Below, one piece after another: positions 44,167 to 55,900 of a DNA stretch of 64,000 nt. This DNA comes from Limnomonas spitsbergensis (lineage: Eukaryota > Chlorophyta > Chlorophyceae > Chlamydomonadales). The stretch is taken from contig JAYJMM010000103.1 of assembly GCA_037349105.1 (NCBI GenBank), positions 2,108,001-2,172,000 on the forward strand, read 5' to 3'. The notes under the pieces were generated by a model, which saw only the letters and a program-made list of their open reading frames with translations, made no database searches and had not been told where the DNA came from. The first letter of the stretch is position 1; every line of letters begins with the position of its first letter. A program made the position numbers and the translations under genes.

Positions 44167-47100
44167 CTCCAGAGCAGGTCCGCCGGTGCCCGCCTGTCGG
44201 ACGCACAGACGGGCCATTTCCCCGTACGTGAAGGAGGTCCAGGTCAGCGCCAGCACACTGAGATGGGGGCTCATCAGCTCTGCCAGCAGATCGCAGGCGC
44301 CCGGCAGAAGGGTGCATTTCCTTAGGTGCAGCTGCTGCAGGAAAGGAGTGCTGGCGGCTAGCTGCTGCACAAGCGCAGAGTCCACCTCTGACCCGACCAG
44401 CTGCAGGAAACAAAGGGTACAGCGAGGCGGGTTCTTCATTAACTGAGGTCAATCAATATACTTGCGCTCTTTAAGACGACAGAGCAGATGAGCGTGGGAA
44501 CAGGGTATGACCAGTATAGAAGATGCAAGTCGCTGGCAAAGATGCATACAGTGTCTGACTAACATGATGAGTGTATCTCAACCTTCTCTCTGTCCTGTGA
44601 TACAGGATAAATGCTTAGCTCCTGAAATACACACACCATGCTCCCAAATGAGGGGCCACCCTGCCACCCACCTGCAGGCTCCGCAGGCCGGGACCCGCCA
44701 GCGGTCCCATCGCGCTCAGCAGAAGGCCGATCCTGGCCGGTCCGCACTGGAGGTTGAGCCCGCGCTCCCCGTGTCCCAGGGTGGAATCCCAGCAGCGGTG
44801 CAGCAGCAGGGACGCAGAGCGCACGGCCTGCAAGAAGCTGATCAGAGCAGGGGCAGCAGCAGCAGACACCATGGAGCCAGCACCTGCAGGTCCGCTGCTG
44901 TCCCAGGGAGACGACGACCCCTCAAAAGCAGCGCCCAGCCGGCAGTCCCACGGATAAGCCTTGCCGCCTACAGAGATGCCTGCCTCCGAGGGCATCGTCC
45001 AGTGCAGGTTGAGGACGCCCAGCGCAGTGACAGAGGGCGGCAGGATCAGCAGCTGGCCTGGATCGTTGCAGGTGTGCAGCTTGACGCGCTTCAGGCTGCT
45101 ATGGGGGGCGCCAGGCCACGCCAGGGGTCGCGTGCGCTGGGGAGCAGACACGATGCCAGGAGGCTCCTCGTCGTAGTCCCTGCATATTTAGCATTTGTAA
45201 CTTTAACAAGAGGACATGCAGCCTACGCTTGCATGCGATACACAGTTTATGACAAGTAGCAGGATACAAAAATCTTGGATAAGTGCATGGGGCTTATATC
45301 CCCATTTCAAATGAACATTTGCCCGCTCCATTACCCTGAGGCCGGCAGCTGCTTTGCTCCTATCTCCTCCAGTTTTGGCATGGCCAAGACCAGCACAGCA
45401 GCGCCGTGGGTCAGGGAGGACTTGAAAGACAGGGACGTCAGGCAGGTGAGTTGAACCAGAGCTGCAACTCGGTTGATGTCCATTGGCATCTGCAAGGTAC
45501 CAGCCAGGTACCAAGTAAGTCAGCATGGAGCATAGTGCACAATGCCCCTGCCACATCCATTGCATGACATCAGGCTATTGTACGATGGAAAGCGCCTCAG
45601 ATGCAATGTATGCCCTGCAGCACAAGCCTTTATACGGTAGTGCTGCAAAACACATAATGTTGGGTTTGACCTTGGCTGCTGCTTGCATCAGATCATGTTA
45701 CTTTCAAGCAGTGGCTGTTTTAGGCATGTTAAGGCAAGCCCATGAGTCTGGTGAGGCAAGCCCCTGATTTTGTTTGGACAGGTCCATAATTTGTTTATGC
45801 AGGCCCATGATTGGATGGGTCAGGCCCATGTTTATGTTCGTGCATGCCCATGATTTGGTTAGACAGGCCCATGACTTGCATTGGCAGGCCGTGATTTCAT
45901 GCGGCTGGCCCATGATTCTGTTAAGATATGCCCATGGTTTGGTAACATGTGGTCCTTGCCGCTGACTCCAAACACACCTCACACGTAATTGCAAGTGACC
46001 TGAGCGCCGATGAAGCTGCTCCGTTGAAGTTGATGGGCGAGTTGAAGAGGCCGTAGACAACCAAATCACGCAGGCAGGGCATGCTGATGATCAGGGCGGC
46101 GTCGTCCCCCACCAGTGTGTTGTCAGGCAGGCAGAGGCGGGAGATAGGGAGCATGGCCGCCAGTGTGCGAGCCTGCAGCGCCACGCTGCCCCTGACGCCG
46201 CGTGCAACAGTTTTGTAGGTTGCAAAGGGCAGGGTGTGCTGGCTCAGTTCAAGCCGGGACAGGCGCTGCAGCTTGAGCAGCGAGGCAGCTCCACTGAGGT
46301 CTTGCTTGAACCTGAGTGGTTTGGATGGGAGGTTTTGGATGGTGGCGGTTTTGTATCTACTGCTGGTAGAGAGATCATACCTAAGGACTGCAGTCAGAAG
46401 GCAGGTAGTGACAAGGGGTGAAGTCTCAACTCCCCTTTCCTGAGACAAGCCGGATGATTCATGTTATTTTATTACATTGTTCATGCCTCCTCTACCTTTT
46501 TTGACACTGAGTTGAGGCCCCATGGATAGGCCAAGTCATGAAAACTCTAGAAGATTCTCTATCAGGGAAGACATTCCAATGCCATTGAGATCTCTTCCTT
46601 ATTGCGGCGATGTATGATCCCAGGCATGATTATCTGCAATTTGAAGAAAGAGCGACATTTGATTTTAAGCACTCACATGTCCAGTCCTGAAATGTACAGT
46701 TCTGACAGAAGAGGCAGCTTCGCAATGAAAGGGGCCAGGTCAAATAGGAAGACCACCCGGTCTTTGGAGAGGGTTAGAGACAGCTTGTTGAGGGAGGTCA
46801 GGCGAGCCAGTGATTCAAACTGGCTATGTTCCCTTGACATGCAACAAGAGAGCGAGAGGGACGTCAGGCGGCTGCTTTTCTCCTGTCTGCCCGAGGAAGC
46901 CTGCAGGCCCTTGAAAAGGGGACCAGAGCAGCAGCCCCCACTAATGCTGAGATGAGAGAGGTCTGGACATGCTGCCATGACAGCCTGCATGTCTGCGGAA
47001 GACAGCTTCTGCAAGCAAAATACAGCCGTCCTCAGAAGCTTCATAAAATGTAAATGCAGTCATCATTCATTGGGCATGTGTGCCGATGCCGATGATCTCA

Positions 47101-48320
47101 GTGTTCATTATTGCAATTGCTTGGACACGTGTTGGAGATTTCATCATAAAAATGCCTAGCCTTGTCACCATGTTGACCAGAGATAAGTCGGTAACGTGGG
47201 CTGTTCTGCTTCGTGCGCACACACTGCTGAACCACTTTGTGCAGCCGCCCTCAGGTAAGCAGGGTTCAGTTCCCATAGATGTAGTGCGCCTGTGGTCAAG
47301 GGCATGTGGGCAGGGAAGGGCAACTGGCTCAGACAGGACAGCCGGATCAGGCAAAGCAACCTAGGTCATGCCGTTGGCTACATGGATGGCGTCCAGATAA
47401 AATAGCTGTTGGCCTCAAGATCCTGCGCTTTATATGACATCATTAAGTTAAAAGGGCAACAGTGTCACAGTTTACCATGTACGCCCCCCTGTCCTGCCAG
47501 CCAATACAAGCGTTGCCAGCATGCTATCTTCCCACCTATTTTGAAATTAGCGTGCCTGCTGGTAGCAGGGGCGAAGATGCGATAAACCAATGCCGTTTAC
47601 CATTACCGTATATATAATATATTACCTGAGCGTGAGCTGCGTCAGGTTGCACCGCAGGGGGAAATGGCTCAGCGTGATCAGTGCACTGTCTTCGTAATTA
47701 GGAGCTGTCATGCACAGATCCACTGCCACAATCAGGGGTTCGGTACATGTTTTTGCAATCCTAAGGAACACGAGGGAGGTGCATGGGTACATTGTCCTAT
47801 CGTCAGTCTGGCCCCGAATGAGCAAAGCTCAGATAGGGCAACTTCTTCACATTTGCTGAGGCATATTCAAACATCAAACCACGAGCCTGATTTTTCAAAG
47901 CAAGTCAAACGCAGTTTGTCTTTCAATTTGCGGATTATGTTACGAACCTGCAGCTGCAGCGAATAGAATGCTGGAGAGATCTGCTGCCTGCCAGCTTCCA
48001 TGCCAGGCATAAGATTTTGCACTGCAGCACAGGTGGAAAATCCGCAAAACTGGGGAGCAGGTTGTGACGAGGATCTGTGTCTCCAGTTTTTGACAGGCTC
48101 GTCACATTTGTCCAGCTTGCGCCCATGTTTTGGTCACTGTGATGAGCAAGCCAAGGAGTAAACGGCAGGCTCGACTGCTTTTGACCCTCATCAGTGTAAA
48201 CTCGTTCAGCAGGCTTCTGTCTCCATGGATTCTGCTGGTCTTGAGGATTGAGATCATCGACATGTTTTGACGGGCGGATCATCCCGGGTGTCCTTGCATG
48301 GTATATCTCGTTTATCCTCC
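44167..48320 (-). CDS. Leucine-rich-repeat protein (eight internal/3' exons)
   Basis: Exons in transcript order: 48320-47948, 47796-47626, 47360-47225, 47008-46677, 46311-45978, 45489-45335, 45179-44672, 44400-44167. The joined phases give about 747 codons. LRR-like strands recur: CPDLSHLSISGG, RLTSLSLSCCMS, LNKLSLTLSKD, LSRLELSQHTL, MLPISRLCLPDNTL, ALRSLAITCE, LTCLTSLSFKSS, SLKRVKLHTC, LRSLQ and FLQQLHLRKCTLLPG. Spacing is irregular, as in algal cytosolic LRR or F-box/LRR proteins, but I see no F-box. The first listed exon starts in phase 1, so upstream exons exist; frames at 48420-48913 are candidates. The 3' end is unsure: the last frame reads through to a stop at 43969, or may be spliced to a frame ending at 43764. 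The third listed exon's donor (GCA|GTGTGT) was chosen for frame only. Confidence 0.75.
45735..45945. repeat. Tandem array, about 25-bp unit, in an LRR-gene intron
   Basis: About eight diverged units containing CAGGCCCATGATTTG. Unlike the arrays in other genes here, it shows no likeness to the neighbouring splice junctions. Confidence 0.75.
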
Positions 48321-49937
48321 CTGCGGAAAGCACAGCTGTTCACATATTAATTGCGTTGAAATTGGCAATCCTACGTGGCAATCTTATTTTGTGTTCAAGG
48401 TCACTGTTGCATGCCTAGGTTAATATGTAAAATCCACTCTGATGATCCACTGGTTCAGGCGTTTCCCAATTTCAAATGCTTCACCTGGCAACACAGAATC
48501 ATGAAACTGGGATCGACCCTGATATCCTATTGCAATCTTCTCAACAGGAAGATAAGCATAGATGCCTGAAAGGGTTTTAAATCTGCTGTCTACTTCTGAC
48601 TCGGCATCAGGGCTCGGCATCATGAATCGCTGCAGCCTAATTGCAAACAACATGCTGTAGATTCTGATTTTATGCAAACCATGCTTTGTGACAGTTGCAG
48701 AGCAAGTTTCGTTCGGAAACCACTGGCCTGTTGGTGATATGTCCAACATCTTCTCGGCAAAACTGCGTCCCGATGCAATTGGTGTATCGTGCTACGATAA
48801 GCATTCATAACAGATGAAGTCCTCAGCGTTGAATAGGGAACAAATTCGAAGGATGACGGGTTCACAGCATGCTGCATCATGCCAGCGCTCGCACAGGGCT
48901 TAATACGGGGCACAGCACAACATGATTTCGTACCTTGATTTAGTCAGCACCCAGATACAATCACGCTCTGATGAGGTTGATTTCTGACATTGGGAAGACC
49001 TGCATATCCAAGCATGTACACGCGGTGATCTACCAGCTCTCGGTTTATATCACACTGAAATTTCGTACGGGCGAAAGTACGTGGACGGATCTGGATGGGG
49101 GGTCTAGTCCAAATAGAGATCACCGCACATGAGCATTGCACAGCCTGATCTTAACCAATCGCTGTCCATTGGCGATTGTCCAAAACAATTGAATCCAATC
49201 ATAGACTGTGGGGTTCTCAATGAGCAGCTCCTGGAGGTCCCCTGGTTGGACCGATAATTCCATCCGCCTCTGGCCCATAGCCAGAGGGTTGGGCAGATCA
49301 GTGATCCGGTTTGTCTAGTCGTGCTCGGCTGCGTGTTTTCCAACTGCTCTGCATTAGACAAGCCATTCATGCAAGAGGGGGCCATCCCAACCTTCAAACG
49401 GTTGCAGTGAGCTGTTTTTCGCCTCGCCTGAGGTTTGGGTGCTGGTCTCCCTCTACCCAACTTCCGTCCTTCAGCTGTCATGGTCATTCCCTCGTCCTCA
49501 GGTACGGCACTGGTTTGCTAACCCTATGTGCTGCCGCTGACACCAAGATTTCAAGGAATTAATTTTCCTCTCGGAACCAGCAGAGGCCGCTACTCCCCAT
49601 GGGAGCAAGAGGCCTTTCAGGCGGACCAACCTCTAGCAAAAATAAATTGAAAGGATCCCCGGGAAGTCTCTCCAGTAAATCCCAAACTCCCTCCCCATCC
49701 CCCTCTATGCTTATCAACACACATCAGTAAAATCACAGCAAAGCAGGCTGTGCCATAAATATTCAGCACTCCTTCACCCGGCAAGACTCATTCGTTTTTT
49801 ATTTTGATCATTCACGATTCTGCAGTTTTCCTGCATTCGTTCCATGCAGTTCCGTCATCTCCAGAAGTTAACCCTCGGCAAGAGTGGGACAGCCGGCAGC
49901 CTTCCTACATTCCTTCCCGTTATTCAACATTTTGCCT
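48321..49937. other. Region between the LRR and ArsH genes
   Basis: The minus-strand frame 48749-48420 is open and might contain an N-terminal LRR-gene exon (acceptor-like ACCAACAG near 48735), but no domain supports it. The rest holds nothing I can assign. Confidence 0.35.
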
Positions 49938-52900
49938 TCATACTGTTGCCTTCTTCTCCGCAGCCTCCTTCTCTGCTGCATTCTTCTCAGCCTCCTTCTC
50001 TGCCTGGGACTGCAGCCGTCCCTTCTCCTTGACCTCCTCGCGCTCGCTATGCCTGTGACACACAAGATGCAAACGAATCAGAGCCATTAATATTTGAGTT
50101 CAAAACTGTGGCAAGCAGTTTCTTTGACATCATTGTGCCCTTTGGACTTGACAAAATTTCGACCCCCCCCCCAACCCACCAACAGCAGCACTGGCCCCTG
50201 CCTACCCCCCACCAGACCCCACCACAGAAACAGACCCCATACCAACAGCAATCGTATACCCTTCTCCCCCACCAGCCCACGCATCCGGGGAGTAGCCACA
50301 CCTGTCCACCAAGAAGGGCGTGTGGTCTCGCATGAGCATCGTTATCTTGTACATCTCCTCGGCCACGTCAATCACGCGGCCTCGGAGGGAGCCAGGCTTG
50401 AGGCGGCCGGGCTGCGGTGAGGGAAACAGGGAGGAGGGTTTAACCAAAAGCCTGAGTCATTCAACGAGAGAATGCCATTAATTGTGTTTACAGGTAGTAG
50501 AAGGCATTTTAATACGTAGCTCTTACTATCGCTAGTAAGATCGGACTGTGTCATCTGACTGTTAAATCAGCCGGGCTTTGGGGGAAGTTTTTTGTTAGCA
50601 TTGCTCCCATGTTAGTCGGCTCATAGCTACCACGGGGGAAACAGAGCGTTGCCAAGGTGCTGCCAGGCGTTGCCAAGGTGTTGCTAAGGCGCTGCCAGGC
50701 GTTGCCCAGTGCCTTTTAAGGTCATCCTCTTCTCCTGCTCACCTCGCACCATCAGAATCCTGCAGCCTGACCTTGGCCGCACCAAGCCATGTGCTGTAAG
50801 AATCTGAAACCTAAAATGTAATAAGGCTGCCCAGCCTCTTGCCCCCCCAGGAAACATCCTCACTCAGGGGACTTCAAGCCTGTTCAATTCAAGCCTGGTC
50901 CAAGAGCATTGGCTCTCTCCTTATGGAAGCCTTCTCAGTTCAATCCTGACACGACACTGGCTTTCATAACAGCTAGAAGCTGTAACAGAAGCACGTCCCA
51001 AAAGCCCACCCTGGGCACTCTTTTGTGCCAACCTTGTCGAACTCGGTCCACACTTAAACTAGGCTTGACTGGTGGGAGGATCGAGAGCTTTAGGGTGTAG
51101 CGTTCTTAAGGTGTAGGGATTGGGGTGTAGGGTTTTAGGGTGTAGTGTTCAGGGATAAGTCACCTCGTCAAACTCTGTCCACGCTTTAGGGACGCTGGAC
51201 TGGTTGGGGATGGTGAACATGCGCATGTAGCGTCCTAGGTTTCTGAGCACGCTGAGCACGTTGAACGACTGGCTCCCGCCATTGACCTGCAGAGCAGCGG
51301 GACGGAAGCTCTCAATGATGACAAAGTGCAGGACGCACAGGGCCTGGGGAACTTGCAGGGGCGCATGGGGGCTTTTGCAGGCCTCACATGGGCAACCATG
51401 CTAACTCGGTAGCTAACCATGTAGCTGAATGTGGCTCACAGCTAGCTCCGTCCTATCTCAAGGGGTGAAGGTGGCGGAGGAAATGAGATTTTGAGGCATC
51501 CAATATAAAAGCATTACGGTACCAGTGTTCTTTGAAGTAAATCCCTGGTCAACAAAGCACCCTCCCCCCCCCCCCCAGAGAGACACTGAACCCTTGATCA
51601 GATCCCACCCCTGCTACACAGCGGCGATACAACCGCCGTTCAGCGTGCCCTAAACCCTGTACCACACCTGCGCGATGCACAGCGTCCTCCCCTGCGTCGG
51701 TCTCACGCTGCCTAGGCTGAGAGGGATCCAGTCAATCTGGTTCTTAAAGACAGCTGCGTAAATCAGCAGAAACGGGCCAGATTAAGTTCAGTGTTTTCAG
51801 ATGCTGAGAAATCGAGACGGCATGTTTAAAAAATGAGCGGCTGCCTGAAGCTGAGGAGGATCCAGTCAATCTGGTTCTTGAAGGCAGCTGCAAATCAGCA
51901 GACACGGAGCTAAGTAAAGTTCAGTTTTTCAGATGCTGAGCACGTTAAGCGAGGCTTCAAATTTGATAAAGGAGCTGCCCAGGCTGAGAGGGATCCAGTC
52001 AGTCTGGTTCTATAAGGCAGCTGCGTAAATCTGCAGAAACAAATCAGTTCAGTCTTTTCAGGTGCTGAGTAAGCGAGGCTTCACATTTAAAAAATAAATG
52101 CTGCCCAGGCTGAGAGGGATCCAGTCAATCTGGTTCTATAAGGCAGCTGCGTAAATCAGCAGAAACAAGGCCAGGATATGTACAGTTCTTTTAGATGCTG
52201 AGGAAGCGAGACGGCACATTTGAAAAATGAGCGGCTGCCTGAAGCTGAGGGGGATCCAGTCCACCTGGTTCTTCAAGACAGCTGCACAAGTCAGCAGAAA
52301 AGGGGCCAGGTTCACTTCAGTTTATCAGATGCTGATTAAGCAAGGCGTCACATTTGTAAAACAAACGCTGCCCAGGCTGAGGGCGATTCAGTCAATCTGG
52401 CTCTTAAAGACAGCTGCGTAATTCAACAGGAACGGGGCCAGGATAAGTTCAGTTCTTTCAGATGCTGAGGAAGCGAGACGGCAAATTTGAAAAAAATTAG
52501 CGGCTGCCTGAAGCTGAGGGGGATCCAGTCAATCTGGTTCTTTAAGACAGCCGCGCAAATCAGCAGAAACGGGGCCAGATTAAGTTCAGTTTATCAGACG
52601 TTGAGTAAGAGAGGCGTCACATTTGAAAACAAACGCTGCCCAGGCTGAGGGGGATCCAGTCAATCTGGTTCTTAAAGACAGCTGCGTAGATCAGCAGAAA
52701 CGGGGCCAGGTTGAGTTTAGTTTTTCAGGTGCCGAGCGAGGTTTCACCAGTGGCTTTCACATTTGAAAATTAAAACGCTGTCCAGGCTGAGGGGGATCCA
52801 GTCAATCTGGTTCTTAAAGACAGCTGCGTAATTCAGCAGAAATGGGGCCAGGATAACTTCAGTTCTTTCAAATGCTGAGGAAGCGAGACGGCACATTTGA

Positions 52901-55900
52901 AAAAATGAGAGCGTTGACTGTAGCTGAGGGGGGTGCAGTTAATCTGGTTCTTTAAGGCAAAGCTGGGCAGATCAGCAGGGGGGGCATGTTGATCTCAGAA
53001 TCCCCCCAGAACCAGACATTCAGGATGCGAGGCGGAATAAAGGCCTTGCAGGGGTCCAGTAGGCGTTAGCAGACACAAAATAGGGCATACAGGGGCACAT
53101 CAAGGGCACTGTTTTTTTAATTACAGCACTCTATCAAATAAAGCCTGCTTGAGCTATGGTCTACCTTAGCATCAGCCAGCCTCAACTGCGGCCTGACTAC
53201 ACACAGGGAAGCCAGGTGACAGGGTTACGGGACCGGGGTTAAGGGTTTAGGGTTACGGGACCGGGGTTGCAATTTTAGCACAAAATATTATCATGGAGAA
53301 TAATTACCATAGCGATTTAAAAATAAACCAGGGCTGAATCACCTGTGATGGTTCCGTGCTGTTCAGGACACACCCACACGTGGCCCTCGCTCCAGATGGT
53401 CAGGTTCCGCAGCTCTTGCACCTGCGCAGCCAGAGGCGAGGCAGGGATGGGGGAGACCAGGGATGAGATCGAGCAGGGCAGTGAGAAATGAATTAGAGCA
53501 GGGAAGGGATATAACAGGGCAGGAACAGGCAGGGCGGGAACAGGGCAGCCAGAGGCAGGGCTGGGAGGGGGAGAAAACTAAAAAAAACAGGGGCGGGGCA
53601 TTGAAAACACCTTGACTCTAACTCTTGCTCACCTTGTGGTGGGTGTCAGGAGCCCTGTACATTGAAAATAAAATCGTCTCTTAACCCTCAAACTTGCTCA
53701 ACTTGGGGTGGGTGATGGGACACCTGGACAAGGAAAACCTTCACCTGAAACCCCCAACCTTGCTCACCTTGGGGTGGGTGTCAGGGCCGTCCCCCTGCAC
53801 AGGCAGTCCAGAGGGGTTGTACACTCGCACGTCCGCGCCGAGATGCTCCAGGATGCGGGCAAACTCGTACGACAACAGCTTGCTGTAGGACCGCTCTCGC
53901 AGAGAACCGTATAGGACCAAGATCCTGCCAGATCCAGGGTGACAGATTTTAGGCTTCAGTGTCAAGGTCTTGGATACGGGATGTGGATCCAGGGTAACAG
54001 ATTTTAGGCTTCAGTGTCAAGGTCTTGCATACGGTACGGGATGTGGATCCAGGGTGATAGATTTTAGGTTTCAGTGTCAAGGTCTTGGATACGGGTTGTG
54101 GATCCAGGGTAACAGATATTAGATTTCAGTGTCAAGGTCTTGCATACGGTACGGGATGTGGATCCAGGGTGATAGTTTTTAGGCTTCAGTGTCAAGGTCT
54201 TGGATACGGGATGTGGATCCAGGGTGACAGATTTTAGGTTTCAGTGTCTAGGGCTTGGATACAGGATCTGGTTCCTACCAGATTCAGGGATGCACTTTTG
54301 AGGTTTCAGCGTTGAGGGCTTACGTACAGGATATTGATCTTACAATATCCAGGATTTAAGCTTGTAGGTTACAGGGTTGAGGGCTTAGGTACAGGATCTA
54401 CATCCTGCCAGATCCAGGGTTCTAGATTTGAGGATTCAGTGTTGAGGGCTTAGTCACAGGATCTTGCACCTGAGATTCTCCCTCCCTTCCTCCCACCTCC
54501 TTCAGCCGCATCAGCCCTCGCTCTTGGCTCACACCTGGAATTCTCCCTCCCTTCCTCCCACCTCCTTCAACCGCATCAGCCCTCGCTCTTGGCTCACACC
54601 TGGAATTCTCCCTCCCTTCCTCCCACCTCCTTCAAGCGCATCTGCCCTCGCTCTCGGCAGACACCTGGAATTCTCCCTCCCTTCCTCCCACCTCCTTCAA
54701 CCGCATCTGCCCTCGCTCTTGGCTCACACCTGGAATTCTCCCTCCCTTCCTCCCACCTCCTTCAACCGCATCTGCCCTCGCTCTCGGCAGACACCTGGAA
54801 TTCTCCCTCCCTTCCTCCCACCTCCTTCAACCGCATCTGCCTCGCTCTTGGCTCACACCTGGAATTCTCCCTCCCTTCCTCCCACCTCCTTCAGCCGCAT
54901 CAGCCCTCGCTCTTGGCTCACACCTGGAATTCTCCCTCCCTTCCTCCCACCTCCTTCAACCTCATCAGTCCTCGCTCTTGGCTCACACCTGGAATTCTCC
55001 CTCCCTTCCTCCCACCTCCTTCAAGCGCATCTGCCCTCGCTCTCGGCAGACACCTGGAATTCTCCCTCCCTTCCTCCCACCTCCTTCAACCGCATCTGCC
55101 CTCGCTCTTGGCTCACACCTGGAATTCTCCCTCCCTTCCTCCCACCTCCTTCAAGCGCATTAGCCCTCGCTCTTGGCTCACACCTGGGATTGTCCCTCCC
55201 TTCCTCCCACCTCCTTCAGCCGCATCAGCCCTCGCTCTTGGCTCACACCTGGAATTCTCCCTCCCTTCCTCCCACCTCCTAAAACCTCATCAGCCCTCGC
55301 TCTTGGCTCACACCTGGAATTCTCCCTCCCTTCCTCCCACCTCCTTCAAGCGCATCTGCCCTCGCTCTCGGCAGACACCTGGAATTCTCCCTCCCTTCCT
55401 CCCACCTCCTTCAACCGCATCTGCCCTCGCTCTTGGCTCACACCTGGAATTCTCCCTCCCTTCCTCCCACCTCCTTCAGCCGCATCAGCCCTCGCTCTTG
55501 GCTCACACCTGGAATTCTCCCTCCCTTCCTCCCACCTCCTTCAACCTCATCAGTCCTCGCTCTTGGCTCACACCTGGAATTCTCCCTCCCTTCCTCCCAC
55601 CTCCTTCAAGCGCATCTGCCCTCGCTCTCGGCAGACACCTGGAATTCTCCCTCCCTTCCTCCCACCTCCTTCAACCGCATCTGCCCTCGCTCTTGGCTCA
55701 CACCTGGAATTGTCCCTCCCTTCCTCCCACCTCCTTCAAGCGCATTAGCCCTCGCTCTTGGCTCACACCTGGGATTGTCCCTCCCTTCCTCCCACCTCCT
55801 TCAGCCGCATCAGCCCTCGCTCTTGGCTCACACCTGGAATTCTCCCTCCCTTCCTCCCACCTCCTTCAACCTCATCAGCCCTCGCTCTTGGCTCACACCT

